This document shows, one piece after another, positions 22,401-33,159 of a stretch of 64,000 bases of DNA (the first letter of the stretch is position 1; the number at the start of each line of letters is the position of its first letter). Where the stretch lies: positions 15,133,786-15,197,785 of the forward strand of contig CM036762.1 in the NCBI GenBank assembly GCA_020796225.1. The letters are read 5' to 3'. This DNA comes from Arion vulgaris. Its lineage: Eukaryota > Mollusca > Gastropoda > Stylommatophora > Arionidae. The notes under the pieces were generated by a model. The model was not told where the DNA came from, did not search any database, and worked only from the letters and a program-made list of their open reading frames with translations. The translations under genes and the position numbers were made by a program.

Positions 22401-23050
22401 CTACTCTGGTGGTGGTAAAGATGCAGACGGATGGGATCCGCTTGCAACACAGACTAGCGGAATCCCAGAGTGACTATTAGCACTCGTCTCTCCCAGCCGA
22501 TGGACGAAAAGCTGGACAAATAACCATAAAGGGATGATGGGTGCATCCAGAGAAGAGATGTGGGCCCGCGTGGAGCAAAACTTGGGCCTGAGATGAGTTG
22601 CATGTGGGCCCACATAGGGCAAAACTTGGAGCCCTGAGGTGTGTGCCGAGTTAAGCTCCGGACAGCCTAGAGGTAAATGTGAGCACGGTGAGAACTGATG
22701 GAGGTTATTCAGACACCAGGGCAGATCGAGCATGCATGCGACGATGAACAGGTGGGCCCTCCAGGGGACAGACGTGCACGGCGCTGATGGCGTGGCGAAG
22801 AGAGGGCCACCCAAATGTGCAGAAAAATTGGAACGCCCAGCAGAGGTTGAATCCAGTGCACGTTTCCGCGCAGAGAACTACTGCTGCCTTGCAGGTTGGC
22901 TGGGGACAGTCAAAGGCTGACAGCGAGTGAACCCAGTAAACGCTGGTTGAAATTGAACACATCGCCAAAGGATAAGCACCAGAGCTCCAAATGGTACTGA
23001 AGATTGTCAACATGTTTCCGGTCTTGGTGTTAGGCTGTTTATATATCACA
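22400..23050 (-). repeat. GC-richer repeat, left arm of an inverted pair
   Basis: Runs inverted to 24755-25760: TGATATATAAACAGCCTAACACC on one side, its complement at 23030-23050 on the other. Contains a loose internal repetition of GGGCCCACATAGGGCAAAAC and GTGGAGCAAAACTTGGGCC. Part (22935-23010) matches the third-tail retroposon. No convincing ORF. Confidence 0.65.
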
Positions 23051-23282
23051 ATTAGAATGGTAAAAATGGCTGTAAAAGAACAATCGAGAGAAGAAAAAAG
23101 ATCTGTGACCTGATCCGATGCTCCTAAAGACTTTCTTGTGCGATGAAAGTTACAAAGAACAGAATAAGTGTTTATGCATGTCTATGATACTGAAATTTTT
23201 TTTTTACTGTTGATATGCATCATAGACAGCATTGTTTTGAGTATGTTATGGTTTGACTTCATTGTATAACTATATACTTCTT

Positions 23283-23690
23283 CTTCTTCAATGATCCAGC
23301 GGCACTTGAGCTTTTGCCCTTCGGCCCAATGCTATGTAGTGGTATCTGCATGTGTCTGTAAGTTGTTCTTTTGTTCCGTATAATGTGTTTCATTTATCTG
23401 GCCTTGGAGGAAGGAGGGTCTTTCTGATGTTATCTAGTGCTTGACACTTGAAGAGGTGGTGGTGAACGGTTTCATGATGATGTGCACACAGTTGGCACTC
23501 TGGAGTGTGTTGTGAGTGAATTCTGTTCAAGTGATTATTAAGTGTTATGTGTTGGGTTCGGAGTCTAAAAATGGTGCTCTGATCTCTTCTTGTAAGGTGG
23601 TTGATGTCATTAAGGTTAGGGCTGGCCATATGGCTGTACACCTCTCTTCCTGTGTTTCCCATGGCCCATCTGTTCAGCATAACTATATAC
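23283..23690 (-). pseudogene. LINE C-terminal knuckle fragment
   Basis: The - strand encodes RWAMGNTGREVYSHMA, FRLRTQHITLNNHLNRIHSQ, CQLCAHHHETVHHHLFKC and RKTLLPPRPDK, and ends with CTCAAGTGCCGCTGGATCAT followed by (GAA)n. The 3' end matches that of SINE G. Confidence 0.75.
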
Positions 23691-23854
23691 AGATTTGGGT
23701 GGAATTAGCATAGGAAAAGTTATTGCTGTCCAAATTAGAGCTACCTATGAATATCTGATTTGTTCTAACTGGAGGTTTGTTCGCCTGCTATGAATTGGGA
23801 CGTAGTCAGGGCGCCTAATATGGCAACTCTGGCTCATTTTTGTGTAAAGGCTTG

Positions 23855-24030
23855 CTTTCCTTATCAGTTTCTGTCACCATTCATTCAAGCCTTACTCCAA
23901 CTTCTGAGGTACTTGTAATTTAGATCCCCACACTCCTCAAAATATTATGGTCCAAGTTGGCACCTAACCCAGGAATTAACATGGCGCTTGGTTGCTAGTA
24001 AAGCATGTTATCGACTTGGCCCCAAACTTG
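23855..24030 (-). repeat. short repeat E
   Basis: CAAGCCTTACTCCAACTTCT, GTACTTGTAATTTAGATCCC, GTTGGCACCTAACCCAGGAA. Confidence 0.55.
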
Positions 24031-24499
24031 GTTTAAACATTTGAGTTGGGCGTTGTTGAAGTCTGATAAATAATTTTGTGTCCGTGACACTATGGGAAGA
24101 GTGCATTGTGAGGTCAAGTATGATGCCATATTGAAAAGGCTCAAGACTATATCCTCTAAAATCAAAACAAAGTGTATTTATATAAAACTCTTCACTTGTA
24201 GCTCAATTCAAGATAAGCATTTCTAGCTGCCATCACTATGAATTGATCAATATGACGGCAGAACATACATGTTCTACAAAACTATCCACTACAGATATAT
24301 TTGAGAGAAAATCATGTGGTCTACACTCGCCACCTTCAAATAAATGATGAAAGTGAAATCCTGAAGCTGCAGAAATTATCAGTGAATCTGCAATTCCAGT
24401 CTTAAATGAGTGATCGCAGGAAAAGAATACAAACTAACAAAGGTTAGCTCTAGACTTTCTAAGATATTTGAGGAAATTTTGTTCCAGTAACAAGAAGAG

Positions 24500-24716
24500 T
24501 TAACCACACTTTGTGGTTTGTATGTAATCTGAGCCTAAGAGCAATTGTGCCAGTTATGCACCTACAAGTAGGCCAGCACATCCGATTTCTTCAACGCTTT
24601 TTATTTACTAGGGTAGCTTCCCTAGGCCCCTACCTCAGAAGCCTCTTATGAAATACCTTGTAGGTTGCAGTGTTACTATTCTTTGCTTCCCTTATGGGCC
24701 ACAGCAACACATAGGT
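24500..24716 (-). repeat. head-B short retroposon, - strand
   Basis: TAACCACACTTTGTGGTTTG, GTAGGCCAGCACATCCGATT, AGCCTCTTATGAAATACC, GCCACAGCAACACATAGG in order. Confidence 0.75.
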
Positions 24717-24754
24717 GGGCAACAGTTCCAATTATGTTGATATTTTTTCTTTTT

Positions 24755-25815
24755 CTGGCGATCATTCTGTGATATATAAACAGCCTAACACCAAGAACGG
24801 GTGTACGTTCACAACCTTCAGTACCATTTGGAGCTCTGGTGCTTATCCTTCGGTGGTGTGTTTGGTTTCAACCAGAATTTACTGGGTCCGCTCTCCATTA
24901 ACCTTTTGCTGTCCCCAGCCAAACCTGCAAGGCAGCAGGTTGCTATTTTCTTTTAGGGCAGCAACCCTTAGGCGGCCTGCCCTCCTGGGCTGATGAGCCC
25001 GGTTTTTATGTGGACAACTTGATTTGTCGCCCGTCCAGTTTTGTGTGCGGTTTGCTCTGCTAGCCTTTGATTGTCCCCAATCAAACTACAAGGCAGCAGT
25101 AGTTCCTGCGAGCGGAAACGCGCACTGGCTTCACCTCTGCTGGGCTTTCCAGTTCTTCTGCACATTCAAGTGATCCGCACACCCTCTCGCCTGCCGTGCC
25201 ATGCACTTCTGCCCACCAGTGGGTCCACTTGTGCATCACCCGCATGTGTGCACGCTCTGCCCTGGTGCCTGCCATATCTTCACCCTCAGTTCTCGCTGTG
25301 CTCACATGTCCCTGAACTGTCGACCCTGGGGCTTAAAAGCGAGCCCCCATCGGTGTGATGGGGGCCCGAGTTTCGCCCTATGTGGGCCCACGTGCAGCTC
25401 AACTCGACGCCCAGCATATTCGGCTCCGTGTTTCGCCCCACGTTGGTCCACGTCTCTTCGATGGATGCACCTCTCATCCTGTGTGTTTGTTTGGTCAGTC
25501 TAACCCCCTCCTTAGGGCTTGAAGTTTCACCATGTGCAACTCAAATCAGGGGGCTTGAGTATTGCCCAATGTGGGCCGATGACTCTTCTCCAGATGCACC
25601 TCACGTATGTTTATCCGTCCAGCTTTTCCCATCGGCCGGGAGAGACGAGCGTTAAGTCACTCTGGGCTTTCGCTTGTCTGTGTTGCGAGCGGATCCCATC
25701 TAGCGTGACTACCTCTGCATCTCTTTCTACACCAGAGTACCTTGACTCGTGGACAGTGCTCCTAATTTCGCCCCATGTATGTCCAAGTCTCTGGTTTGGG
25801 ATGCACCTCTCATAA
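24755..25815 (+). repeat. GC-richer repeat, right arm of an inverted pair
   Basis: Longer than the left arm. Carries degenerate internal units of ~90-110 bp (TTTCGCCC-ATGTGGGCCCACGTG ... GATGCACCTC). Confidence 0.65.
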
Positions 25816-25824
25816 TAATAATAA

Positions 25825-26420
25825 TTCCTCTTGTACCGTTATACCTTACATAGGGCCTGCAAGTAATTTCTCCATGCCGCTCTATCCTGGGCAACTCGAT
25901 CAATCTCATCCATGGAACTGAGACCGATATTTCTCAACTCTCTCAGCAAAGTTCGTTTCAAGGTCTCCTTAGGTCGACCTCTCTTTCTTGAACCCTTTGC
26001 GTCCCACTTCAATGCCTGCTTTGATATTCGTTTATCATTTCTCCTCAAGGTATGTCCAACATATCTCCATCTTCTCTTTCTTATATGTTTTTTGCCACTA
26101 GTAGTTGATTAGACATGTCTCTGATTTCATCACTTCTTCTGAATTCGTTCCATTTTATATTCTTTATTTTTCTCAGACATCTATTTTCAAATGCATTCAA
26201 CTCGCTTTCTATATCTTTAGTCATTTTCCAACTCTCGCTGGCATATGTTAGGATTGATACAACATTTGAATTGAAAATTCGTAATTTAGTTTTAATACTA
26301 TATAACTTGCAGTTCCATATTTTATTTAGACTTTTAAAAGCTGATGTTTCTTTGCCAATGTTTATTTTCATGCTTATAATTTTTTGCCCTGTCGGTGGAA
26401 ATTTTAGTGTGGTCATTTAC
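25825..26420 (-). pseudogene. LINE RT C-terminal region (RTE-like)
   Basis: Two frames: ILTYASESWKMTKDIESELN ... RCLRKIKNIKWNEF, then KGSRKRGRPKETLKRTLL and DEIDRVAQDRAAWRNYLQAL. Ends in a (TAA)n tail near 25814, on its strand. Confidence 0.8.
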
Positions 26421-26424
26421 TCCG

Positions 26425-26925
26425 GGGAAGTTAGCATTCGCTCGCTGACGTCTCGCACTCTGCTGTTTTCTTACGTTTATGCAAAACTTGGGCTGTGTTT
26501 CTACGGACAACGGCCAGAAGATGCGTGCATTTTGTTCATATTTGTGGACCTGCATTGCTTTTCCGTGCTTGCGCGTTCTTGTTCTCCCCGATCCCCGCCC
26601 CCTTGACCAAACCCGAAGTCTGTTTCCAGGGTCACCACGTGGAGGTGGGGGACTTGATTATTGCCCCTTCACTAACTCTAGCGCAGCGTTGTCCCCATGT
26701 TGATATTTGACCCCCTTTGCAGAATGGAAGTTGGCAGGTTGTCATGCAGAAATAGAAGACCAAGCGTAAGGAATCCAGACAATTGCGGTGGAAGAACATT
26801 ATCAGTCACTATAGGACTGATGCCTGGACTGAAACCAGGTTAAAAGAAATACAGTTCATATAATCAGGTGATTCTCCGGATGATCTAAACCCCAGGGTAG
26901 AAGAGATCGACTAAGTAAGTTAGTA
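26425..26925. other. unassigned sequence, locally GC-richer
   Basis: Short overlapping open frames without recognisable domains; no repeat partner found in the window. Confidence 0.45.
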
Positions 26926-26927
26926 AG

Positions 26928-27179
26928 GCGCCCGAGTGGTTACCGGGGCCCAAATTTGGGGTGTAAAGAATAGAACCACTGTTACCTGCCAAGCATGTCG
27001 TAAGAGGCGACTAAGGAGGTTTGGCTGAAATCGGATGCACATGTCCTAAACGTGTAGAAGTATATGCGTTTAGGGGCCTACCAAACCAATGTGCAACGTA
27101 TACACGTTCTTAGCAAAGATCAAACATATCACAAGGAGTGATTCAAATTGGTCGTAAAGAACGAGCGCAAAGAAGAAGA
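26928..27179 (+). repeat. head-A short retroposon, full length
   Basis: Complete ~250-bp copy bounded by a 10-bp target duplication AGTTAGTAAG (26918-26927, 27180-27189). Starts GCGCCCGAGTGGTTACCGGG, contains CATGTCGTAAGAGGCGACTA, and ends GCAAAGAAGAAGA. The (GAA)n end implies LINE-driven retroposition. Confidence 0.85.
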
Positions 27180-27239
27180 AGTTAGTAAGTATTTATTGAA
27201 GAGCACATGTGTTGGATTCGAAGATCTCTCCTTGTATTT

Positions 27240-27900
27240 GGGCTAGAAGTCAATCATCATCAAGGTGCGTATCCTTTATAGGACGTTGCTCTCTTTGCAG
27301 CACATCTGAAATTCACTGTCTCTTGCCAGTTCACCCACTTCGTCGATGGTCATGTTCATGGTTTCTTTAATATCTTGTAGCCATCTTCTTCTTGGTCTGC
27401 CTCTGCGTCCTGGGACCCTGCCCTCTAGTATTGTGCTTTCCAGGCCATCGTGACGCATGATGTGACCAAAGTATGTAATTTTTCTGTATAGTATGTTGTT
27501 TATCAGCCAATTCTCTTTAACATTTAGTTCTTTCAGGACATCAGTGTTCTTTCTTTTTCTGTCCATGGTATTCGTAGGATCTTTCTGTAGCATTTAGTTT
27601 CGAAGGACTGGATTTTCGTTTTTAAGTTTTGTGTAATTCACAACCATAAGTAGCCACTGGGAAAATGCATGCTCTCAATATTTTTAATGTTAGTATTTTA
27701 CAGGTGCTTTGCCACATGTTCTTCATTGTGTTTAACTTCTTGATTGCTATTGCCAATCTTCTTGAGATCTCTTTGGAGCAGTCACCGTTATTGTTAATTA
27801 TTGAGCCCAGATATTCGTAGCTCTCTACACATTGGAGTTCTTCATTGTTTACTTGGATGTTAGGTGAGCCTTTTGCTTTGTCAGTTGACATGATTTTTGT
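27240..27900 (-). pseudogene. LINE RT C-terminal region
   Basis: ESYEYLGSIINNNGDCSKEI ... ACIFPVATYGCE, then ITYFGHIMRHDGLESTILEG and RRGRPRRRWLQDIKETMN. Frame break near 27600. Confidence 0.8.
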
Positions 27901-28069
27901 GTATTCAAATATAGATGTTGGTCTTCACTATGTTTCTTGGAAGTCAATATCATTCTCAAATTGTTGATGTAAAATTTTTGCTGGCATACATATCTGTAGG
28001 CACTATTACTGGCACAATAAACTTAACGCTTCAAGTGCAAATCCCATACATATCACAAAAAGTAATTGA

Positions 28070-28420
28070 TGTAGAGCGAATGAAATTAAGATACCGGATA
28101 AGATTAAGAAAATCTTTACATCGAAGATTGAATGCAATATTTCTCCAGCCTTGCTCATCTCTTGTCGCAAGGGTGGTTCAATATGACAGACAATATTATC
28201 TTCCTCTTACCATCAAACTTTCCATTTAACGTGATTTTTATTGCAGCATCATATCATGTGTGTCAAAAATACTTTGTCTGTTTTATGTCAATATTTTTCT
28301 TTTCATCCCATATCAACCATTTAAAGGCTACAGCAAGTCTTTATCATATTGAAAGTTGTTTTATATGCTTTGTTTTGCTCTGCAGATAACACTGACCTAT
28401 GCAACAACTACTGCAGCTTA
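28070..28420 (+). repeat. diverged duplication, unit 1
   Basis: Shares AATCTTTACATC, GGTGGTTCA-ATGACAGA, TTATGTC-tract, ATCAACCA and ATGCTTTGT-CTGCTCT, in order, with 29670-30350. Confidence 0.5.
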
Positions 28421-28804
28421 ACACTGCCGTATTTTGATCTTCCGAAATAAGGACACTTCTCATATTATTAAACTACATATAAATTGTGTTCCATGTATAT
28501 TTTATTACCTGATCTTTTTTAGAATATCTTTCTTTTGCATCAAATGTTCATAAAATTGTCTATATGTGAAATTTATTTAATTAAATTTTACAAGTGAAAT
28601 TGACTTGACTGAATCCATACTAAGATGAATTCTCTCATTAATCCATTGAGCATGTATTAGAGACAATAGTATTTCTTTCAAAGCATTGTGTGCTGGAATA
28701 TTAATACATGCTTTTACATACCAGACGAAGCTACAGGTTTAATTTTAAAGGTACTACAAATTAAGGGGAATAATAATATACTTCTCACATGATGGAACAC
28801 AATA

Positions 28805-28975
28805 CACCCACTTCTTGTGATTTGTATGTGCTCTGAGCCTAAGAGCGATTGTACATTGTGTTAGTTATGCGCCTACAAGTAGGCCAGCACATCCAATTTC
28901 ATCCTCTTATGACATGCCTTGTAAGTCGCAGTGTTACTATTCTTTGCTCCTCTTGCAGGCCCTGGCAACACCCAT
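28805..28975 (-). repeat. head-B short retroposon, - strand, internally deleted
   Basis: The tail module and head are present, but the segment with TTTTTATTTACTAGGGTAGC is missing. Confidence 0.7.
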
Positions 28976-29332
28976 TTCAGCATTAAAGCAAGACTGAAGC
29001 AGAAGCCAAAGACAGTTTGCTACAGGTGGAAGTTGGTACTTACATAAAAGAAAAAACGACGAATGTGTATTAATGTTTGTTTGCACTAATGAATCTCAGT
29101 AGTTTTCCAAAGATTGCAGAGTCTGTTTAGAGTGCCAAGTTAAAAAACCATATTTTACGCAGTTACCTCATGGTCACCACATGATGTTGCTGAGTGTTAA
29201 TTTTGTTTTGGCTTGTAAAATTGCGGACAAATCAATAAATTTCCAAAATTGATGACGCTCAGATTTACTCGAGAAATAAGGATGTGTCCACAAAATAAAT
29301 GAAGATATATAACAACCCTAGTAAAATAGATT

Positions 29333-29386
29333 GAATTGTTGTTGTGGTAGTAATGATGTTGATCATTACTACCACAACAACAATTC
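29333..29386. repeat. perfect inverted repeat, 25-bp arms, 4-nt loop
   Basis: GAATTGTTGTTGTGGTAGTA... and its exact complement, loop GTTG at 29358-29361. Confidence 0.9.
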
Positions 29387-29530
29387 AAATTAGAGACATG
29401 TGCTTGGTAAGTTAATACAAGACCAGCTAATACGTCAGTCTTATTGCATAAACCACCAAAACTTGCTATAGCACCACTGAGATGATCTTCATGCCATAAT
29501 CTGGTCAGAAAATCAGCAATTTGGTGCCCA
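29380..29530 (+). repeat. ~150-bp duplicate, copy 1
   Basis: AATTCAAATTAGAGACATGT, TCTTATTGCATAAACCACCA and GAGATGATCTTCATGCCATA; copy 2 at 31127-31280 is ~90% alike by eye. Confidence 0.75.
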
Positions 29531-29669
29531 AAATTAATAAAAACATAAATACAACAAATGGTTACATCACTAAATAGTTCTCCCTAAAACTAATAAAGTT
29601 AATGTCTGAAACCTTATGTAGATAATGATTTTCATGTATTATTTAGTAAGGAAGTATTGAAACAGAAGT

Positions 29670-30350
29670 CCTACTAATCTTGACATTCAAAGATTGAATA
29701 AAGAAATCTTTACAGTGAAGAATGGCAATGGAATTTTTAACATCAAAGGGCAGCTGCAGAAATCTTTACATCAAAGGTTAGTAGTAACATTTGCTTATCA
29801 CTTGCTGCATTGGTGGTTCATTGTGACAGAGTGCTGCCTGTTAAACTCTTAATGTTACCTTCCTATTTATATTAGCTTACCCTTACCCTCAACTTTCAAT
29901 TTCGCATAATTATCATAGAAGCGTTATGTCTTTGTGTGTCCTTCTCTTCGAACGCTCCGTATCGACCACTTGTTAAACCACTCTTTGTTTGTGATCTGAG
30001 CCTAAGAGCGATTGTACATTGTGCCAGTTACGCGCCTACAGGTAGGCAAGCACATCCTATTTCTGTATTGCTTTTTATTTACTAGGGTAGCTTCCCTAGG
30101 CCTCTACCTCAGTTATCTCTTACGACATGCCTTGTAGGTCGCAGTGTTATTATCCTTTGCTCCTCTTGCTGACCCCGGCAACACACAGGAGGATCTGTGT
30201 GCCCAAAATATTTGATATGTCTCTGTTCTGTGTCAATATTTTCCTCTTCATGCTAAATCAACCACTTTAAGATTGCAGTAAAAGCCTTAATTCTCATCTT
30301 GGAGGTTGTTGTCTCGTATGCTTTGTACTGCTCTACAAACAATATTGACC
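29670..30350 (+). repeat. diverged duplication, unit 2, with a head-B insertion
   Basis: Colinear with 28070-28420 once 29945-30193 is removed. An RT relic follows directly. Confidence 0.5.
29945..30193 (-). repeat. head-B short retroposon, - strand
   Basis: Full set of modules: CGAACGCTCCGTATCGACCA at the tail to CCCCGGCAACACACAGG at the head. It interrupts the 29.7-30.3 kb copy of a diverged duplication. Confidence 0.8.
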
Positions 30351-31020
30351 TATACAACAATCACCAAACAAGCAAACATACAAATAGATAACACCAGAGT
30401 AAAGCAAGTTTCTGAATTCAAATATTTAGGCAGCATTTTTACAGAGGACGGAAAACTAGATAGAGAAATAGAGACAAGGTGTCAAAAAGCAAATGCAGTG
30501 ACCTACCAGCTGACACCATTACTACAACATCCAAAAGATCAAGATGGAAGTGAAAAGACAGATGATAAAAAGTATTTTCCTACCAACACTTTGTTACCAG
30601 TGCCAAACTTGGTCTCTTATAGCAACACATCACAGAAAGCTCACCACGTGTGAAATGAAATGCTTGAGGAAGGCAGTGGGAGTCACCAAAAGACAAGACT
30701 ACAAAATGAGGACATCAGAAACAGAGTGGGCATAACGTCATGCACCGAATACATCGAAAGACAACAAGTGCAGTGGTTTGGACATTTAATGAGAATGAAA
30801 TACAACCAACCACCAATAATAGCATACAATAAAAATAGATCGGGTACTAGAGCTAAAGGAAGACCAAGAAAAAAATGGATAGACAATATCAAGACCACAC
30901 TACATAAACACGGATACAACACAAGGACGACTCATCTAGCCCTAGAACGCAAATTAAAGCTCACATCCCTACGCTTAACGGCAAGAGTGGACAGCCAACT
31001 ACATCTTCCACCTGAAATAG
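30350..31020 (+). pseudogene. LINE RT C-terminal region
   Basis: VKQVSEFKYLGSIFTEDGKL, then FLPTLCYQCQTWSLI, EYIERQQVQWFGHLMRMKYN and AKGRPRKKWIDNIKTTLHK. Confidence 0.8.
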
Positions 31021-31126
31021 ACAACAATCACCATATCATAATATATCACCTCAACATACACTACTACTACAACAACAATAACCACCACAGTCTAATAGAG
31101 AACATTCTCCTAACAAATGCTACTAC

Positions 31127-31280
31127 AATTCAAATTAGAGACATGTGCTTGGTAAGTTTACAACGAGACCCACTAATAAAACAGTCTTATTGCATAAACC
31201 ACCAAAACTTGCTGTAGCACCACTGAGATGATCTTCATGCCACAATCTGGACACAAAATCAGCAATTTGATGCACAAAAA
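31127..31280 (+). repeat. ~150-bp duplicate, copy 2
   Basis: As copy 1 at 29380. Together with the 28.1/29.7 kb duplication this suggests a larger duplicated block or a repeated element carrying the RT relic at 30350. Confidence 0.75.
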
Positions 31281-31324
31281 AACTAACAGGTAAATAAGTT
31301 AGTCACAAATTCTTAGTACTTTCT

Positions 31325-31640
31325 CTTCTCATGCTCCATATTTTATATGTGTATATGTTAAATATATGTCATATATTTACTTGATTTTTTACTGTTTCTC
31401 TTCTTTTTCCACTTCTAGTTTTTCTGCATTTATTTCTTATTCGTTTTAGTCACATATTTTCATTTTGTGTATGTTGTAATATCTTTGTCAGAGTCTATAT
31501 ATAGTGTGCTGTGAAATTCATTACTCCTGTTGTATCGTTTGCTTGATGCCTTTTGGTTGAAACATTGCTGTGTATTGTCATTGTTTTTTTAAAACTACAG
31601 TACTTTGTTATTACGTGTTTCGCCATTCTACAGTTTTACT
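31325..31640 (+). mobile_element. Penelope-like element terminal fragment, opposite orientation
   Basis: The + strand carries GTTGTATCGTTTGCTTGATG, GAAACATTGCTGTG and GTGTTTCGCCATTCTACAG, matching the reverse complement of 37380-37500. It is more diverged than the 35.7-kb piece. Confidence 0.55.
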
Positions 31641-32159
31641 GCAGTCTCATCTATAATGATATCACAAATTACTACATCACTGAGTAGTCATAAAATAGCT
31701 TCTTTCTTCTTCTGTCAGTCATCAGATAACAGCACCAACACCTTCAAGTCCTCTATAGAACCTCTCAGATTTGGAAGAAGTACCATCTTTGTTGATCATT
31801 TATTCTTACATCTTTTCTGAAAAGTCTAAATGCATGAAAGATGTGTTGTGCAGTCACTGGACTTGGTGCACAAGTCTGTCTCACCTATCTGAAGTTTTCT
31901 GTACATATGACTTCTGAATTTGTTGTGTCTATTTGATGGTTGGTTCTTTGTATATTTGTGGGGGAGTTGTCTTTATGGTTGCATTGCGGTTATTTTACCT
32001 CCACTTTTTCTTAAAATTCTGCTTTAATCATGGCTCTTTACTCAGTATATGATATGTGATTCTGGGAAGGAGAGATTGTGGAAACTGACTGCACCGCACC
32101 GAGGAGAGTTGTGGAGAGACATGATCACCTACACCAGCAGGCATGGCACTTGATTGTTT

Positions 32160-32370
32160 GGTATGTCATTTTTTTTTATCTGTTTGAGTGATTCCCTCTT
32201 CTTTGCCAATAGATCAGTGTTTTCATTTCATATTATACCACAGTGGGCTAGATGCAGTAAAGATTCCCTACCTATAGTCCCTTGCTGTATTACCAGAGAT
32301 ATGCTGATGACACAGTACTTTTGTCCACCTCACAAAATGGTATTGAGAAATTAATAATGTTAATTCATAG
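32160..32370 (+). pseudogene. LINE RT fragment (YADD)
   Basis: Encodes RYADDTVLLSTSQNGIEKLI at about 32295-32355. A short related piece is at 11525-11575. Confidence 0.55.
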
Positions 32371-32375
32371 AAACT

Positions 32376-32625
32376 TCTTAGAACACTCCATATCGACGAC
32401 CACTTATTAACCATTCTGTGTGATTTGTATGTGATATGAGCCTAAGAGCGATTGTGCCAGTTATGTGCCTTCAAGAAGGTCAGCACATCCGATTTCTGCA
32501 ATGCTTTTTATTTACTAGGGTAGCTTCCTAGGTCCTACATCAGTCGCCTCTTACGACATGCCTTGTAGGTCACAGTTGTACTATTCTTTGCTTCCCTTGC
32601 TGGCCCTGGCACCACACAGGCGATA
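32376..32625 (-). repeat. head-B short retroposon, - strand
   Basis: Full length, tail GAACACTCCATATCGACGAC to head GGCACCACACAGGCG; an (AT)n run follows directly. Confidence 0.8.
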
Positions 32626-32643
32626 TATATATATATATATTTT

Positions 32644-32914
32644 TAAAAAAGTAAGTAAAGGAACCCTTTCATACCTCGTGGTATATAGGTCAATACAGTG
32701 TTAGGCCTGTATTTTCATTGACCGTCGGCACACGATGGGTGATGTGGTCAGCATCACGCCGGCCGCCTTTACTTTCCCAGAGCATGTCTGGTACCCAGTT
32801 GAGGCTGGGTCGACCTGAAGCCGTCGTGGTCGGGAAAATTCCACGCGCATTGCGGAGCTGAACCCAGACCACCAGCCTTGCGAAGCGAGTTCACTAACAA
32901 CTACGATACAGCGG

Positions 32915-32918
<4 letters not shown>
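32644..32918 (-). repeat. tRNA-derived SINE H, - strand
   Basis: tRNA-like head on the - strand (TATCGTAGTTGTTAGTGAAC, B-box GGGTTCAGCTCC), body with TCAACTGGGTACCAGACATG and ATGCTGACCACATCACCCAT, tail GGTATGAAAGGGTTCCTTTA. Confidence 0.75.

Positions 32919-32920
<2 letters not shown>

Positions 32921-33000
<80 letters not shown>
32921..33000. repeat. (TA)n-(CA)n microsatellite
   Basis: About 60 bp of TA dinucleotides followed by CA dinucleotides, directly at the 5' side of the - strand SINE H copy. Confidence 0.95.
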
Positions 33001-33159
33001 AACCACCGTCAATTCTTGAAGACTACACAGAATTCATGGACATTTATTAGACAATGTGAGAACTCTATATATCAAACATGCTGTAATGTCACAATAATGA
33101 CAGGTGATCTCACATAATTATTTGAGGTAACATCAGGTTAAGAACAAAAGTCACATGTT

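Noticed and set aside
22401..23049. Overlapping open frames of 114-137 aa in the GC-richer repeat
   Set aside because: Frames follow the GC-rich repeated composition, are not conserved between the two inverted arms, and show no domain.
26115..26606. 163-aa + strand open frame
   Set aside because: Antisense to a clear LINE RT C-terminal region; the coding signal is on the - strand.
32701..33117. Open frames with long Ile-Tyr runs
   Set aside because: They are translations of the (TA)n microsatellite.
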